A stretch of 50,383 bases of DNA. Source: Candidatus Aminicenantota bacterium (GTDB lineage: Bacteria; Acidobacteriota; Aminicenantia; Aminicenantales; UBA4085). The stretch spans positions 1 through 50,383 of the forward strand of contig JAPKZI010000233.1 of the NCBI GenBank assembly GCA_026393865.1, read 5' to 3'. Positions 25,705-32,122 of the stretch are shown here, one piece after another; the stretch's first letter is position 1, and every line of letters starts with the position of its first letter. The notes under the pieces were generated by a model, which saw only the letters and a list, made by a program, of their open reading frames with translations, did no database searches and was not told the origin of the DNA. Both the position numbers and the translations under genes were made by a program.

Positions 25705-25733
25705 GACATAGGCATAATTTCGTTTTGGTGTCC
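25705..25733. repeat. Decayed REP-like palindrome
   Basis: GGACA (25705-) and TGTCC (-25733) bound an imperfect palindrome in the divergent intergenic region. Its limits resemble the better-preserved elements at 31672 and 37106. Weak on its own. Confidence 0.4.
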
Positions 25734-25735
25734 CA

Positions 25736-25764
25736 TTGCCAAAACAAAATCCGCTCATTATAAT
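25736..25764 (+). promoter_or_regulatory. Sigma-70 promoter of the membrane-protein/oxidoreductase operon
   Basis: TTGCCA (25736-25741), 17-nt spacer, perfect TATAAT (25759-25764). Start near 25771; AAAGGAG (25801-) precedes the ATG at 25814. Confidence 0.72.
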
Positions 25765-25813
25765 GGACGCCGGGCTTTGGACTGAAGCCGAATCCTGGCA
25801 AAAGGAGACCTCC

Positions 25814-26473
25814 ATGACTAAAAAAACATCTCCATCCGATCTGGGATTTCTGATCGTCTGCGGGTCGGCCTGGGGCCTGGCCGAGGCCGGGCTGGGGCTG
25901 GCCCTTGAAAGCTGCGCCAAGCTCGCCTCGGGTTCGATCATGACCGGCGTCGCCCTGTTTTTCATCGCCGCGGCCTGGGCCCGGACCCGGCGCGTCACCG
26001 GCCCGGCGCTCGTCGTCAGCCTGGCCTTGGTCTTCAAGCTCTTCGACGCGCTGCTGTTGGGACTTCCCATCAAGCACGGCGCCGTGGCCAATCCGATGTT
26101 CGCCTTCGTGACCGAAGGCCTGGCCCTGCTCATCATCGTTCCTTTCCTCGCCGACGCCTGGAAACGGAAGGCCGCCGGACAGGCCTTCCTGGGCGGGACC
26201 TCGGCCCTCCTCGCCGTCAACCTCTTTCCGCTGGTGAAATTCGCCACGGGCATCCCGGCCTGCGTCATTCCGGGCGGAACGACCGCCCTCTCGCTCACCT
26301 ATGCCCCTTTAGCCGTCGGCATCTCGTTGATCACCGTGCCCCTGGGCTTTCTCGTCGCGGCGAAATCGGCGGAGGGAGAATCCGCGGTTGGGCCGCACCT
26401 GGCCCGCTGGCTCGCTCCAACGGCCGCCGCGGTTCTCTGCCTGGCCGCTCAGGCCCTCCTCCGGCTGGCTTGA
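25814..26473 (+). CDS. Multi-pass membrane protein, unknown function
   Basis: The 219-residue protein has about six hydrophobic segments (LGFLIVCGSAWGLAEAGLG, IMTGVALFFIAAAW, ALVVSLALVFKLFDALLLG, GLALLIIVPFLADAW, LAVGISLITVPLGFL, AAAVLCLAAQALLRLA) and short loops. I do not recognise the family. A longer reading frame starts at 25736 but the ATG at 25814 has AAAGGAG 9 nt upstream and the promoter lies between. It ends 11 nt before the iron-sulfur subunit start, so it belongs to the operon and may support the oxidoreductase, for example in electron transfer or cofactor supply; this is inference from position only. Confidence 0.7.
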   Translation: MTKKTSPSDLGFLIVCGSAWGLAEAGLGLALESCAKLASGSIMTGVALFFIAAAWARTRRVTGPALVVSLALVFKLFDALLLGLPIKHGAVANPMFAFVTEGLALLIIVPFLADAWKRKAAGQAFLGGTSALLAVNLFPLVKFATGIPACVIPGGTTALSLTYAPLAVGISLITVPLGFLVAAKSAEGESAVGPHLARWLAPTAAAVLCLAAQALLRLA

Positions 26474-26484
26474 GGTCGATCCCG

Positions 26485-27111
26485 ATGGACAGCGTGCCCA
26501 AGAAAAGAAAATCGGTCTCCCGGCGGGCCTTTATCCAGAGCGTAAGCGGCGGAGCGGTCGGCGCCGGCGTCGTCTCGCGTCTCCTCGGCAAGGAGCCGCG
26601 GCCGCGCCCCACCGGCCCGGGCGAGCTGGAGGTCTTCGAAAAGAAAAGGATCTCGTTCACCGTCAATGGACGGAAGGTCATCCTCGACGCGGAGCCGCGC
26701 GAAACGCTTCTCCAGGTGCTCCGCGAACGGCTGCGGCTGACCGGAGCCAAGCGCGTCTGCAACCGGGGCGAATGCGGAGGGTGCACGGTTCTCTTGAACG
26801 GCCGGACCGTCTACGCCTGCCATCTCCTGGCCGTGCAGGCCGACGGCGCGGATGTCCTCACCGTCGAAGGCCTGGCGAGCGGAGACAAGCTCCATCCCGT
26901 TCAGCAGGCCTTCATCGACAAAGACGGCTACCAGTGCGGATTCTGCACGCCGGGGTTCCTCCTGGCCTCGGTCGGGCTTTTGGCCAAGAACAAGCAGCCG
27001 ACGTTCGACGAGATCCGGGCGGGGCTGGCCGGCAACATCTGCCGCTGCGGTAACTACCAGAAGATCTACGCCGCCGTCGGGGCCGCCGCCGAGGTCCTGA
27101 GGAGGGGTTGA
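26485..27111 (+). CDS. paoA: 2Fe-2S subunit of periplasmic xanthine-oxidase-family oxidoreductase (PaoA-like), Tat-exported
   Basis: The 208-residue protein has a twin-arginine signal (SRRAFIQSVSGGAVGAGVV), then a plant-type ferredoxin domain with Cys92, 97, 100 and 112 (CNRGECGGC...C), and a helical domain with Cys151, 154, 186 and 188 (CGFC and CRC) for the second 2Fe-2S cluster. It passes electrons from molybdenum toward FAD. The Tat signal makes a periplasmic enzyme likely; the two partner subunits lack signals and probably travel with it, as in E. coli PaoABC. The ATG at 26485 is chosen because GAGG (26472-26475) lies 9 nt upstream; the TTG at 26470 is an alternative. One nucleotide separates it from the next gene. 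Confidence 0.87.
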   Translation: MDSVPKKRKSVSRRAFIQSVSGGAVGAGVVSRLLGKEPRPRPTGPGELEVFEKKRISFTVNGRKVILDAEPRETLLQVLRERLRLTGAKRVCNRGECGGCTVLLNGRTVYACHLLAVQADGADVLTVEGLASGDKLHPVQQAFIDKDGYQCGFCTPGFLLASVGLLAKNKQPTFDEIRAGLAGNICRCGNYQKIYAAVGAAAEVLRRG

Positions 27112-27112
27112 G

Positions 27113-29377
27113 ATGAAAAAAGAAGCCATCATCGAAGACCCTTATCTCGAATATATCGACCTCGCGAACATCGGAGGAGACCAAGCCGCCGCTCCCCCCT
27201 TGCCGCAGCCGGCCCAGCCTAAGCCGGGCGAATTCAAACTCATCGGAAAATACACCCCCCGCGTCGACGGCCGGAAGATCGTCACGGGCGAGGCCCTCTA
27301 CACACACGACCTGGTCTTCGAGGGGATGCTCATCGCCAAGATCCTCCGCTCACCACACGCCAGCGCCGACGTCGTCTCGGTCGACCTTGGCCCGGCTTTA
27401 AGTTATCCCGGCGTGAAGGCCGCCTTGAAGCTCAAAGACGGCCGGGTCAAGTGGGCCGGCGAGCCGATTGCCGCCGTAGCGGCCGTGGACGAGAGGACGG
27501 CCGAAGAATCCCTCAAGCTCATCAAGGTTGAATACAAGGTCCTCCCCCATGTCGTTTCCGTCGACAAGGCCATGGCCCAAGGAGCGCCGCTCGTCCAGAA
27601 CGAGGGCAACGTGGCGAAGTCCAATGAATACACGCGCGGCGACGCCGAAAAGGGATTCAAGGAGGCGGACGTCATTTTCGAACAGACCTACAAAACGTCC
27701 TGGGAGGTCCATCAGCCGACCGAGACGCACGGCAGCCTGGCCAAGTGGGACGGCGACAACCTGACGGTTTGGGATTCGACGCAGGCCATCCAGTCCGTCC
27801 GCGACGGTCTGGCCCGCAGTCTCGCCATGCCGGCGAGCCGGATCAAAGTCATCAAGCACTATATGGGCGGCGGTTTCGGCAGCAAGCTCGGCGTCAATGA
27901 TCATACGATCATCGCCGCCCGGATGGCCAAGGAGACCGGCCGCCCGGTCAAGATCCTGCTGACCCGGCAGGAGAACTCCGATTGCGTCGGATACAGGCCC
28001 ACGGCCTGGATGACGGTCAGGGCCGGCGCCAAGAAAGACGGCACGCTGACCGCCCTCACTCTGAAGAACTACAACTGCGGCGGTATCGGCCGAGGCGACC
28101 GCTGCTCCGAGCCGTTCACGGACGTTTATAAATGCGCCAACGTCAAGGTCGAGGAATACGCGGTCTTCGTCAACACCTGCGGCTCGCGGGCCACGCGCGC
28201 TCCCGGCCACACCCAGGCCACGTTCGGCCTGGAGGGATTCATGGAGGAGCTGGCGGCCAGGCTCAGCCTGGACCCGCTCGAGCTCCGCTTGAAGAACTAT
28301 TCGACCAAGGACAAGGGCGACACGGGCACGCCCTATTCGACCAAAGGGCTTGAGCAATGCTATAAGCTCGGCGCGGAGAAGATCGGCTGGTCCCGGCGCA
28401 ACAAGAAGCCCGGCGCGGGGAATGGCACGGTCCGGACAGGCCTCGGTATGGCCAGCCAGATCTGGCCTGGAGCCGGCGTGCCCGGAACGCTGGCTGATGT
28501 GAAGCTCTATAATGACGGGAGCGTCGAGGTCGACTGCGGGACGCAGGATATCGGTACCGGCACGCGGACGCACATCGCGATCGTGGCCGCCGAGACGCTG
28601 GGCCTCGAGCCGCGGGATATCTCCGTCCACATCGGGAACTCCGATCTACCCTGGGCCCCCATTTCGGGCGGCAGCTTGACCGTGCCATCGGTCGCCCCGG
28701 CGGTCCGCGACGCGGCGCTCAAGGCCGCCGAATATCTCAAAGGCCTGGCGGCCAAAAAACTCAACGTCGCCCCGGCCGAGATCGTCCTAGAGGACAAGAA
28801 GGCCGTCTCCAAGACCGATCCCGGCAAATCCATCGACCTCAAGGAGCTCGCCCGGACGATCCCAAGGCCCATGCCCTTCCACGGTGAGCGGGCGAACATG
28901 ACCCCCGGATTCGCCTACCAGACCTTCGGCGCGCATTTCGCCGAGGTCGAGGTGGACACGGAGACCGGAAAGATCAAGGTCAAGAAGGTCGTCGCGGCCC
29001 ATGACATCGGCCGGGTGCTCAACCGCCAAACCGCGGAAAGCCAGGTCATCGGCGCCATCACCCAGGGGATGAGCGCAGCCCTCTTTGAAGAGAAGATCAT
29101 GGACCCGGAGACGGGGACCATGCTCAATCCCAACCTTCACGATTACAAGGTCGCTACGGCGATGGACATTCCGGAGATCGTCCCGATCTTCGCCGACGTC
29201 ATCGACGACCGCCTGAACAATTTGGGGACAAAAGGCTTGGGCGAGCCGCCGCGCATCCCCGCCTCGGCCGTCATCGCCAACGCCGTCTTCAACGCCATCG
29301 GCGTCCATGTCCGGGAGATCCCCATGACCCCGGCCCGGGTCCTGGCCGCCCTCAAGAGAAAGGAGGCCGGGAAATGA
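27113..29377 (+). CDS. paoC: Molybdopterin-binding catalytic subunit (PaoC-like)
   Basis: The 754-residue subunit of the xanthine oxidase family. It contains the small aldehyde-oxidase hammerhead domain (about 45-155; GKYTPRVDGRKIVTGEALYTHD), then the molybdopterin-binding core (HYMGGGFGSKLG near 250, CGSRATRAPGH near 350, GTQDIGTGTRTH near 480), and the C-terminal GLGEPPRIPAS motif whose Glu is the expected base for hydroxylation. Substrates of such enzymes are aldehydes, purines or N-heterocycles; the sequence does not decide. Gene order is Fe-S, Mo, FAD, while E. coli paoABC has Fe-S, FAD, Mo. It overlaps the FAD gene by 4 nt. Confidence 0.9.
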   Translation: MKKEAIIEDPYLEYIDLANIGGDQAAAPPLPQPAQPKPGEFKLIGKYTPRVDGRKIVTGEALYTHDLVFEGMLIAKILRSPHASADVVSVDLGPALSYPGVKAALKLKDGRVKWAGEPIAAVAAVDERTAEESLKLIKVEYKVLPHVVSVDKAMAQGAPLVQNEGNVAKSNEYTRGDAEKGFKEADVIFEQTYKTSWEVHQPTETHGSLAKWDGDNLTVWDSTQAIQSVRDGLARSLAMPASRIKVIKHYMGGGFGSKLGVNDHTIIAARMAKETGRPVKILLTRQENSDCVGYRPTAWMTVRAGAKKDGTLTALTLKNYNCGGIGRGDRCSEPFTDVYKCANVKVEEYAVFVNTCGSRATRAPGHTQATFGLEGFMEELAARLSLDPLELRLKNYSTKDKGDTGTPYSTKGLEQCYKLGAEKIGWSRRNKKPGAGNGTVRTGLGMASQIWPGAGVPGTLADVKLYNDGSVEVDCGTQDIGTGTRTHIAIVAAETLGLEPRDISVHIGNSDLPWAPISGGSLTVPSVAPAVRDAALKAAEYLKGLAAKKLNVAPAEIVLEDKKAVSKTDPGKSIDLKELARTIPRPMPFHGERANMTPGFAYQTFGAHFAEVEVDTETGKIKVKKVVAAHDIGRVLNRQTAESQVIGAITQGMSAALFEEKIMDPETGTMLNPNLHDYKVATAMDIPEIVPIFADVIDDRLNNLGTKGLGEPPRIPASAVIANAVFNAIGVHVREIPMTPARVLAALKRKEAGK

Positions 29378-30351
29378 AGAACTTCCAGTACGGAAAACCG
29401 GCCTCCCTCGAACAGGCGGCGGCCTTCCTGGGCCCGGGCGATCCGAACGTCTTCGTCATGGGCGGAGGCACCGACCTTCTCGGCGAGATCAAGGAAGGTC
29501 TCGTCGAGCCCGCCGTCGTCATCGATCTCAAGGCCGTTCCCGGTCTCGCCTATATCAAGAAAGACAAAGACGGCGTCGCCATCGGAGCTTTAACCACCAT
29601 CGCCGACCTGGCTGAAGACCCGGGGATCCAAAAGGACTATCGGGTCCTCCACGAAGCGGCCGCGGTCGTCGCCTCGCCCCAACTCCGGAACGTGGGCACG
29701 GTCGGCGGGAATCTCTGCCAGCGGCCGCGGTGCTGGTATTACCGGGACGCGCGGATTGTCTGTAATAAGAAGGGCGGCGTCAAATGTTATGCGGAAAAAG
29801 GGCGCAACAAATACCACGCCGTGTTCGCCGGCGGGCTCTGCTGGGCCGTATATCCCTCCGACCTGGCCCCGGCCCTTATCGCCCTGGACGCGAAAGCCGT
29901 GATCCTATCGGCCAAGGGTGAGCGAACCGTCCCGCTGGCCGAGTTCTATATGCCCCCGATCGTCAACGTCCGGAAAGAGAACGTCTTGAACGGACAGGAG
30001 ATCGTCAAGGAGGTCCGCGTTCCCCAGGCCAAGGCCAACGAGAAGAGCGCTTATCTGAAATTCATCGAGCGGGGTTCGTGGGATTTCGCCGTCGTGTCGG
30101 CCGCGGTCAAAGCCGTCCTGTCCGGGACGACGATCGAGAATATCCGCATCGTCTGCGGCGGCGTCGCGCCCGTCCCCTGGCGGATGACGAAGGCCGAGGA
30201 GGCCCTCAAAGGCCGGAAAGCGACGGAGGCCGCCGCGCGCCAGGCCGCGAAAAGTGCGCTGAAAGACGCTTCTCCGCTCGCGGAGAACGGCTACAAAATC
30301 GAGCTGCTGGAAACGATCATCGCCCGGGCGGTGGGTTCGCTGGGCAAGTAA
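29374..30351 (+). CDS. paoB: FAD-binding subunit with extra iron-sulfur Cys cluster (PaoB-like)
   Basis: The 325-residue protein has the CO-dehydrogenase/xanthine-oxidase FAD domain: MGGGTDLLGEIKEG (FAD pyrophosphate loop) and LRNVGTVGGNL (second FAD motif), then the CoxM C-terminal domain from about residue 205. Between them, Cys115, 120, 130, 138 and 156 lie in NLCQRPRCWYYRD, IVCNKKGGVKCY and GGLCWAVYPSD. Such an insert binds a 4Fe-4S cluster in PaoB and in 4-hydroxybenzoyl-CoA reductase beta subunits. It supports a PaoABC-type enzyme. The gene is the last of the operon; repeat A follows 22 nt after its stop. Confidence 0.89.
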   Translation: MKNFQYGKPASLEQAAAFLGPGDPNVFVMGGGTDLLGEIKEGLVEPAVVIDLKAVPGLAYIKKDKDGVAIGALTTIADLAEDPGIQKDYRVLHEAAAVVASPQLRNVGTVGGNLCQRPRCWYYRDARIVCNKKGGVKCYAEKGRNKYHAVFAGGLCWAVYPSDLAPALIALDAKAVILSAKGERTVPLAEFYMPPIVNVRKENVLNGQEIVKEVRVPQAKANEKSAYLKFIERGSWDFAVVSAAVKAVLSGTTIENIRIVCGGVAPVPWRMTKAEEALKGRKATEAAARQAAKSALKDASPLAENGYKIELLETIIARAVGSLGK

Positions 30352-30373
30352 ACGTTAACTTATAGATTCGGTA

Positions 30374-30500
30374 GGTTGCGGAGGCGCAGGGGTCGCCCCC
30401 GGCTCGCTGGGGAACCAGTCCCGTCGGTTCCCCCCATCGCAAGCGATGGGACCCCCCTCCGCTATGCTCGCCTCAGGGCAACTCCTGCGCCTCCGCAACC
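30374..30500 (+). repeat. Repeat A, multi-stem element with 17-bp terminal inverted repeat
   Basis: Arms 30374-30390 and 30484-30500 are perfect 17-bp inverted repeats. The core 30407-30466 contains GGGGAACC/GGTTCCCC and the hairpin CCCATCGC-AA-GCGATGGG. The same core, inverted, is in repeat B (16911-16972) with a different central hairpin and different outer arms. It sits between the oxidoreductase operon and the amidotransferase gene. Confidence 0.87.
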
Positions 30501-30523
30501 GGCGACCGGATAAAGGAGATGAG

Positions 30524-31663
30524 ATGAAATCACGACATTTCCTAAGAATATCGGCCACGTTTATCGCCGTGTTTCTCCTCACCGGCTTGGCTGGAGCTCA
30601 GGCGCCGCCGCGGTTCTTCGACACGGCGGTCGTGCCGGCCGATACGACGCGACTCGCCATCTGCTATCCGTCGAAGGGAACACTCCAGGACATCCTCGCG
30701 CTCAAGGAACAAGGGCTGCTTCCCGCCGGAAATTTCGAAATCGTCGGCATCTATCACGCCAAAGAGCGGACGAATTACAGGGAAGCCCGAAAGTTCGTCC
30801 TCGATGAGAAAATCGATTGGATCCATTTCCACGAGATCACGGCTGAAATCGGTCCGGCCGATCTTTACAAGACGAACGCCGCCTCTAAGGAATTCTCCGA
30901 CATCGTCCGGAAGTCGGATGGGCTGATCTTCTTCGGCGGCCCCGATATACCGCCCGCCGCCTATGGAGAGAAGACGAGCCTGCTGACCGTGATCATGGAT
31001 CCCCAACGTCACTATCTGGAGCTCTCGCTCGTCTTCCATCTTCTCGGAGGCGCGCAAGACACATCGTTCAAGGGCTTGCTCGAAGAACGGCCGAACTTTC
31101 CGGTGCTCGGCATCTGCCTCGGGATGCAGACCTTGAACGCGGGGACGGGCGGGACCCTCGTCCAGGACGTTTGGACGGACATTTACGGCAAAAAATACGT
31201 CGAGGACGTTATCGCCATGGGCCAGCCGAACTGGCATACCAACCCTTGGCGCAAGCTCCACCCGGAGACGCGGGAGCTGCTCGCTTATATGCTCCATCCC
31301 ATTCAATTCTCCCCGGGCAGCAAGTTTCTCGCCGAGATGGGTTTCACACCCGCCGATCAGCCCTATATCATGAGCGCCCATCACCAGGCCGCAAGCCGGA
31401 TCGGCCGAGGCCTGAAGATCGCGGCGGCTTCGCTCGACGGCAAGGTCGTCGAGGCCGTGGAACATACGAAATACCGGAATGTTCTAGGCGTCCAGTTCCA
31501 TCCGGAGTTTTCCATGCTATGGGATACGGAGCAGAAACATAAGTTCACCCCCGCCGACCAGGAGCTTATCGCCATCAACGGGTTCCTGAAGGCCCACCCC
31601 CCGAGCCTCGAGTTCCACAAAAGACTGTGGGAGTGGTTTTTTAACCTGGTTAAAAAACCATAA
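30524..31663 (+). CDS. Exported class I glutamine amidotransferase-like peptidase (C26 family)
   Basis: The 379-residue protein has a signal peptide (FLRISATFIAVFLLTGLAGA) and a class I glutamine amidotransferase fold. The nucleophile is Cys198 in LGICLGMQTLN, with His326 and Glu328 in VQFHPEFS. Relatives include gamma-glutamyl hydrolases (peptidase C26, PuuD-like), which cleave gamma-glutamyl bonds; a signal peptide is uncommon and puts the activity in the periplasm. The N-terminal 150 residues bear little resemblance to PuuD. The ATG at 30524 follows AAAGGAG (30512-30518). It appears to be a single-gene unit, with an inverted repeat at its 3' end. Substrate unknown. Confidence 0.83.
   Translation: MKSRHFLRISATFIAVFLLTGLAGAQAPPRFFDTAVVPADTTRLAICYPSKGTLQDILALKEQGLLPAGNFEIVGIYHAKERTNYREARKFVLDEKIDWIHFHEITAEIGPADLYKTNAASKEFSDIVRKSDGLIFFGGPDIPPAAYGEKTSLLTVIMDPQRHYLELSLVFHLLGGAQDTSFKGLLEERPNFPVLGICLGMQTLNAGTGGTLVQDVWTDIYGKKYVEDVIAMGQPNWHTNPWRKLHPETRELLAYMLHPIQFSPGSKFLAEMGFTPADQPYIMSAHHQAASRIGRGLKIAAASLDGKVVEAVEHTKYRNVLGVQFHPEFSMLWDTEQKHKFTPADQELIAINGFLKAHPPSLEFHKRLWEWFFNLVKKP
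31635..31659 (+). terminator. Inverted repeat at the end of the amidotransferase gene
   Basis: GGTTTTTTAACC (31635-31646) and GGTTAAAAAACC (31648-31659) are perfect complements around one nucleotide, just before the TAA. It could act as a weak terminator; A-T rich stem and coding overlap make this uncertain. Confidence 0.4.
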
Positions 31664-31671
31664 AATGAAGT

Positions 31672-31713
31672 GGGGACATATTCCAAATTCTCTTGAATTT
31701 GGTACGTGTCCCC
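31672..31713. repeat. REP-like palindrome (GGGGACA...TGTCCCC)
   Basis: GGGGACATATTCCAAATTC (31672-31690) pairs with 31695-31713 except for a small internal mismatch; loop TCTT. This is the clearest member of the family seen at 15542, 37106 and 40037. Confidence 0.82.
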
Positions 31714-31723
31714 GTTTTGTAGG

Positions 31724-31752
31724 TTGACAATTCGCGACCCTGATTGTATAGT
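31724..31752 (+). promoter_or_regulatory. Strong sigma-70 promoter of the leader-like unit
   Basis: Perfect TTGACA (31724-31729), 17-nt spacer, TATAGT (31747-31752). Start expected near 31759. AAAGGAG follows at 31771 and an ATG at 31785. Confidence 0.75.
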
Positions 31753-31784
31753 ATTCCTATAAAGTTTATGAAAGGAGCGCACTC

Positions 31785-31847
31785 ATGACACGGTACATGG
31801 TCCCGCGCGTCAGCCATTGCAAGAGCGGCTGCCAACGACCCTCCTGA
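31785..31847 (+). CDS. 20-codon small ORF behind a good promoter and ribosome site
   Basis: ATG to TGA, 20 codons. The peptide contains HCKSGC (Cys12 and Cys16), has several Arg and no membrane segment. AAAGGAG (31771-31777) lies 7 nt before the ATG, and the promoter at 31724-31752 lies 33 nt upstream, so both signals are well placed. Downstream are the three-hairpin repeat C' and a strong terminator, then the Asp-box gene. It could be a leader peptide of an attenuator-like region or a real small protein; the sequence cannot decide. No homology claimed. Confidence 0.5.
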   Translation: MTRYMVPRVSHCKSGCQRPS

Positions 31848-31865
31848 GCATGAGGTGAAACGGCT

Positions 31866-31969
31866 CGACGGCGGCCGGGGCCCCGGGCATTGCCCGGGGG
31901 TCAACTTCCGCCGTACTCGCCCGTGGATACAACCCACGGGCGAGTGGCGAGCCGAAGGCTCGTCCCTCG
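31866..31969 (-). repeat. Repeat C', three-hairpin element (copy 2; partner at 17063-17163)
   Basis: Reverse complement of repeat C with about 95% identity. The 12-bp stem ACTCGCCCGTGG/CCACGGGCGAGT is kept exactly while its loop differs. The CCCGGG hairpin gains a matching pair (CA/TG). It lies inside the proposed leader transcript. Confidence 0.88.
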
Positions 31970-31987
31970 ACAACGGAACTTTTGCTG

Positions 31988-32023
31988 GCTCTCCGGCCGT
32001 CCCGGCCGGAGGGCTTTTTTTTT
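31988..32023 (+). terminator. Strong rho-independent terminator
   Basis: CTCCGGCCG (31991-31999) pairs with CGGCCGGAG (32003-32011) around TCC, extended by GCT/GGC with a wobble, then nine Ts (32015-32023). The last two Ts begin the TTGACA of the next promoter. Confidence 0.9.
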
Positions 32024-32049
32024 GACAAGCGCCGCCCCTTTGATATATA
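32022..32049 (+). promoter_or_regulatory. Promoter of the Asp-box protein gene
   Basis: TTGACA (32022-32027), 16-nt spacer, TATATA (32044-32049). The leader to the GTG at 32123 is about 67 nt with GGGGAGG at 32111-32117. Confidence 0.65.
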
Positions 32050-32122
32050 TCATCCCCGAAGAAGAGAGTGGGCATCCATTCGATCCGTCTCTCGTTTCCG
32101 AATTCTCATCGGGGAGGTATCC

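Noticed and set aside
8724..25707. TCCGATAAAGGACA found both near 8724 and near 25694
   Set aside because: A 14-nt match between two places in 50 kb is expected by chance.
30374..30500. Transposon or insertion sequence with terminal inverted repeats
   Set aside because: Only 127 bp, no transposase, and no target-site duplication seen; better described as a structured repeat.
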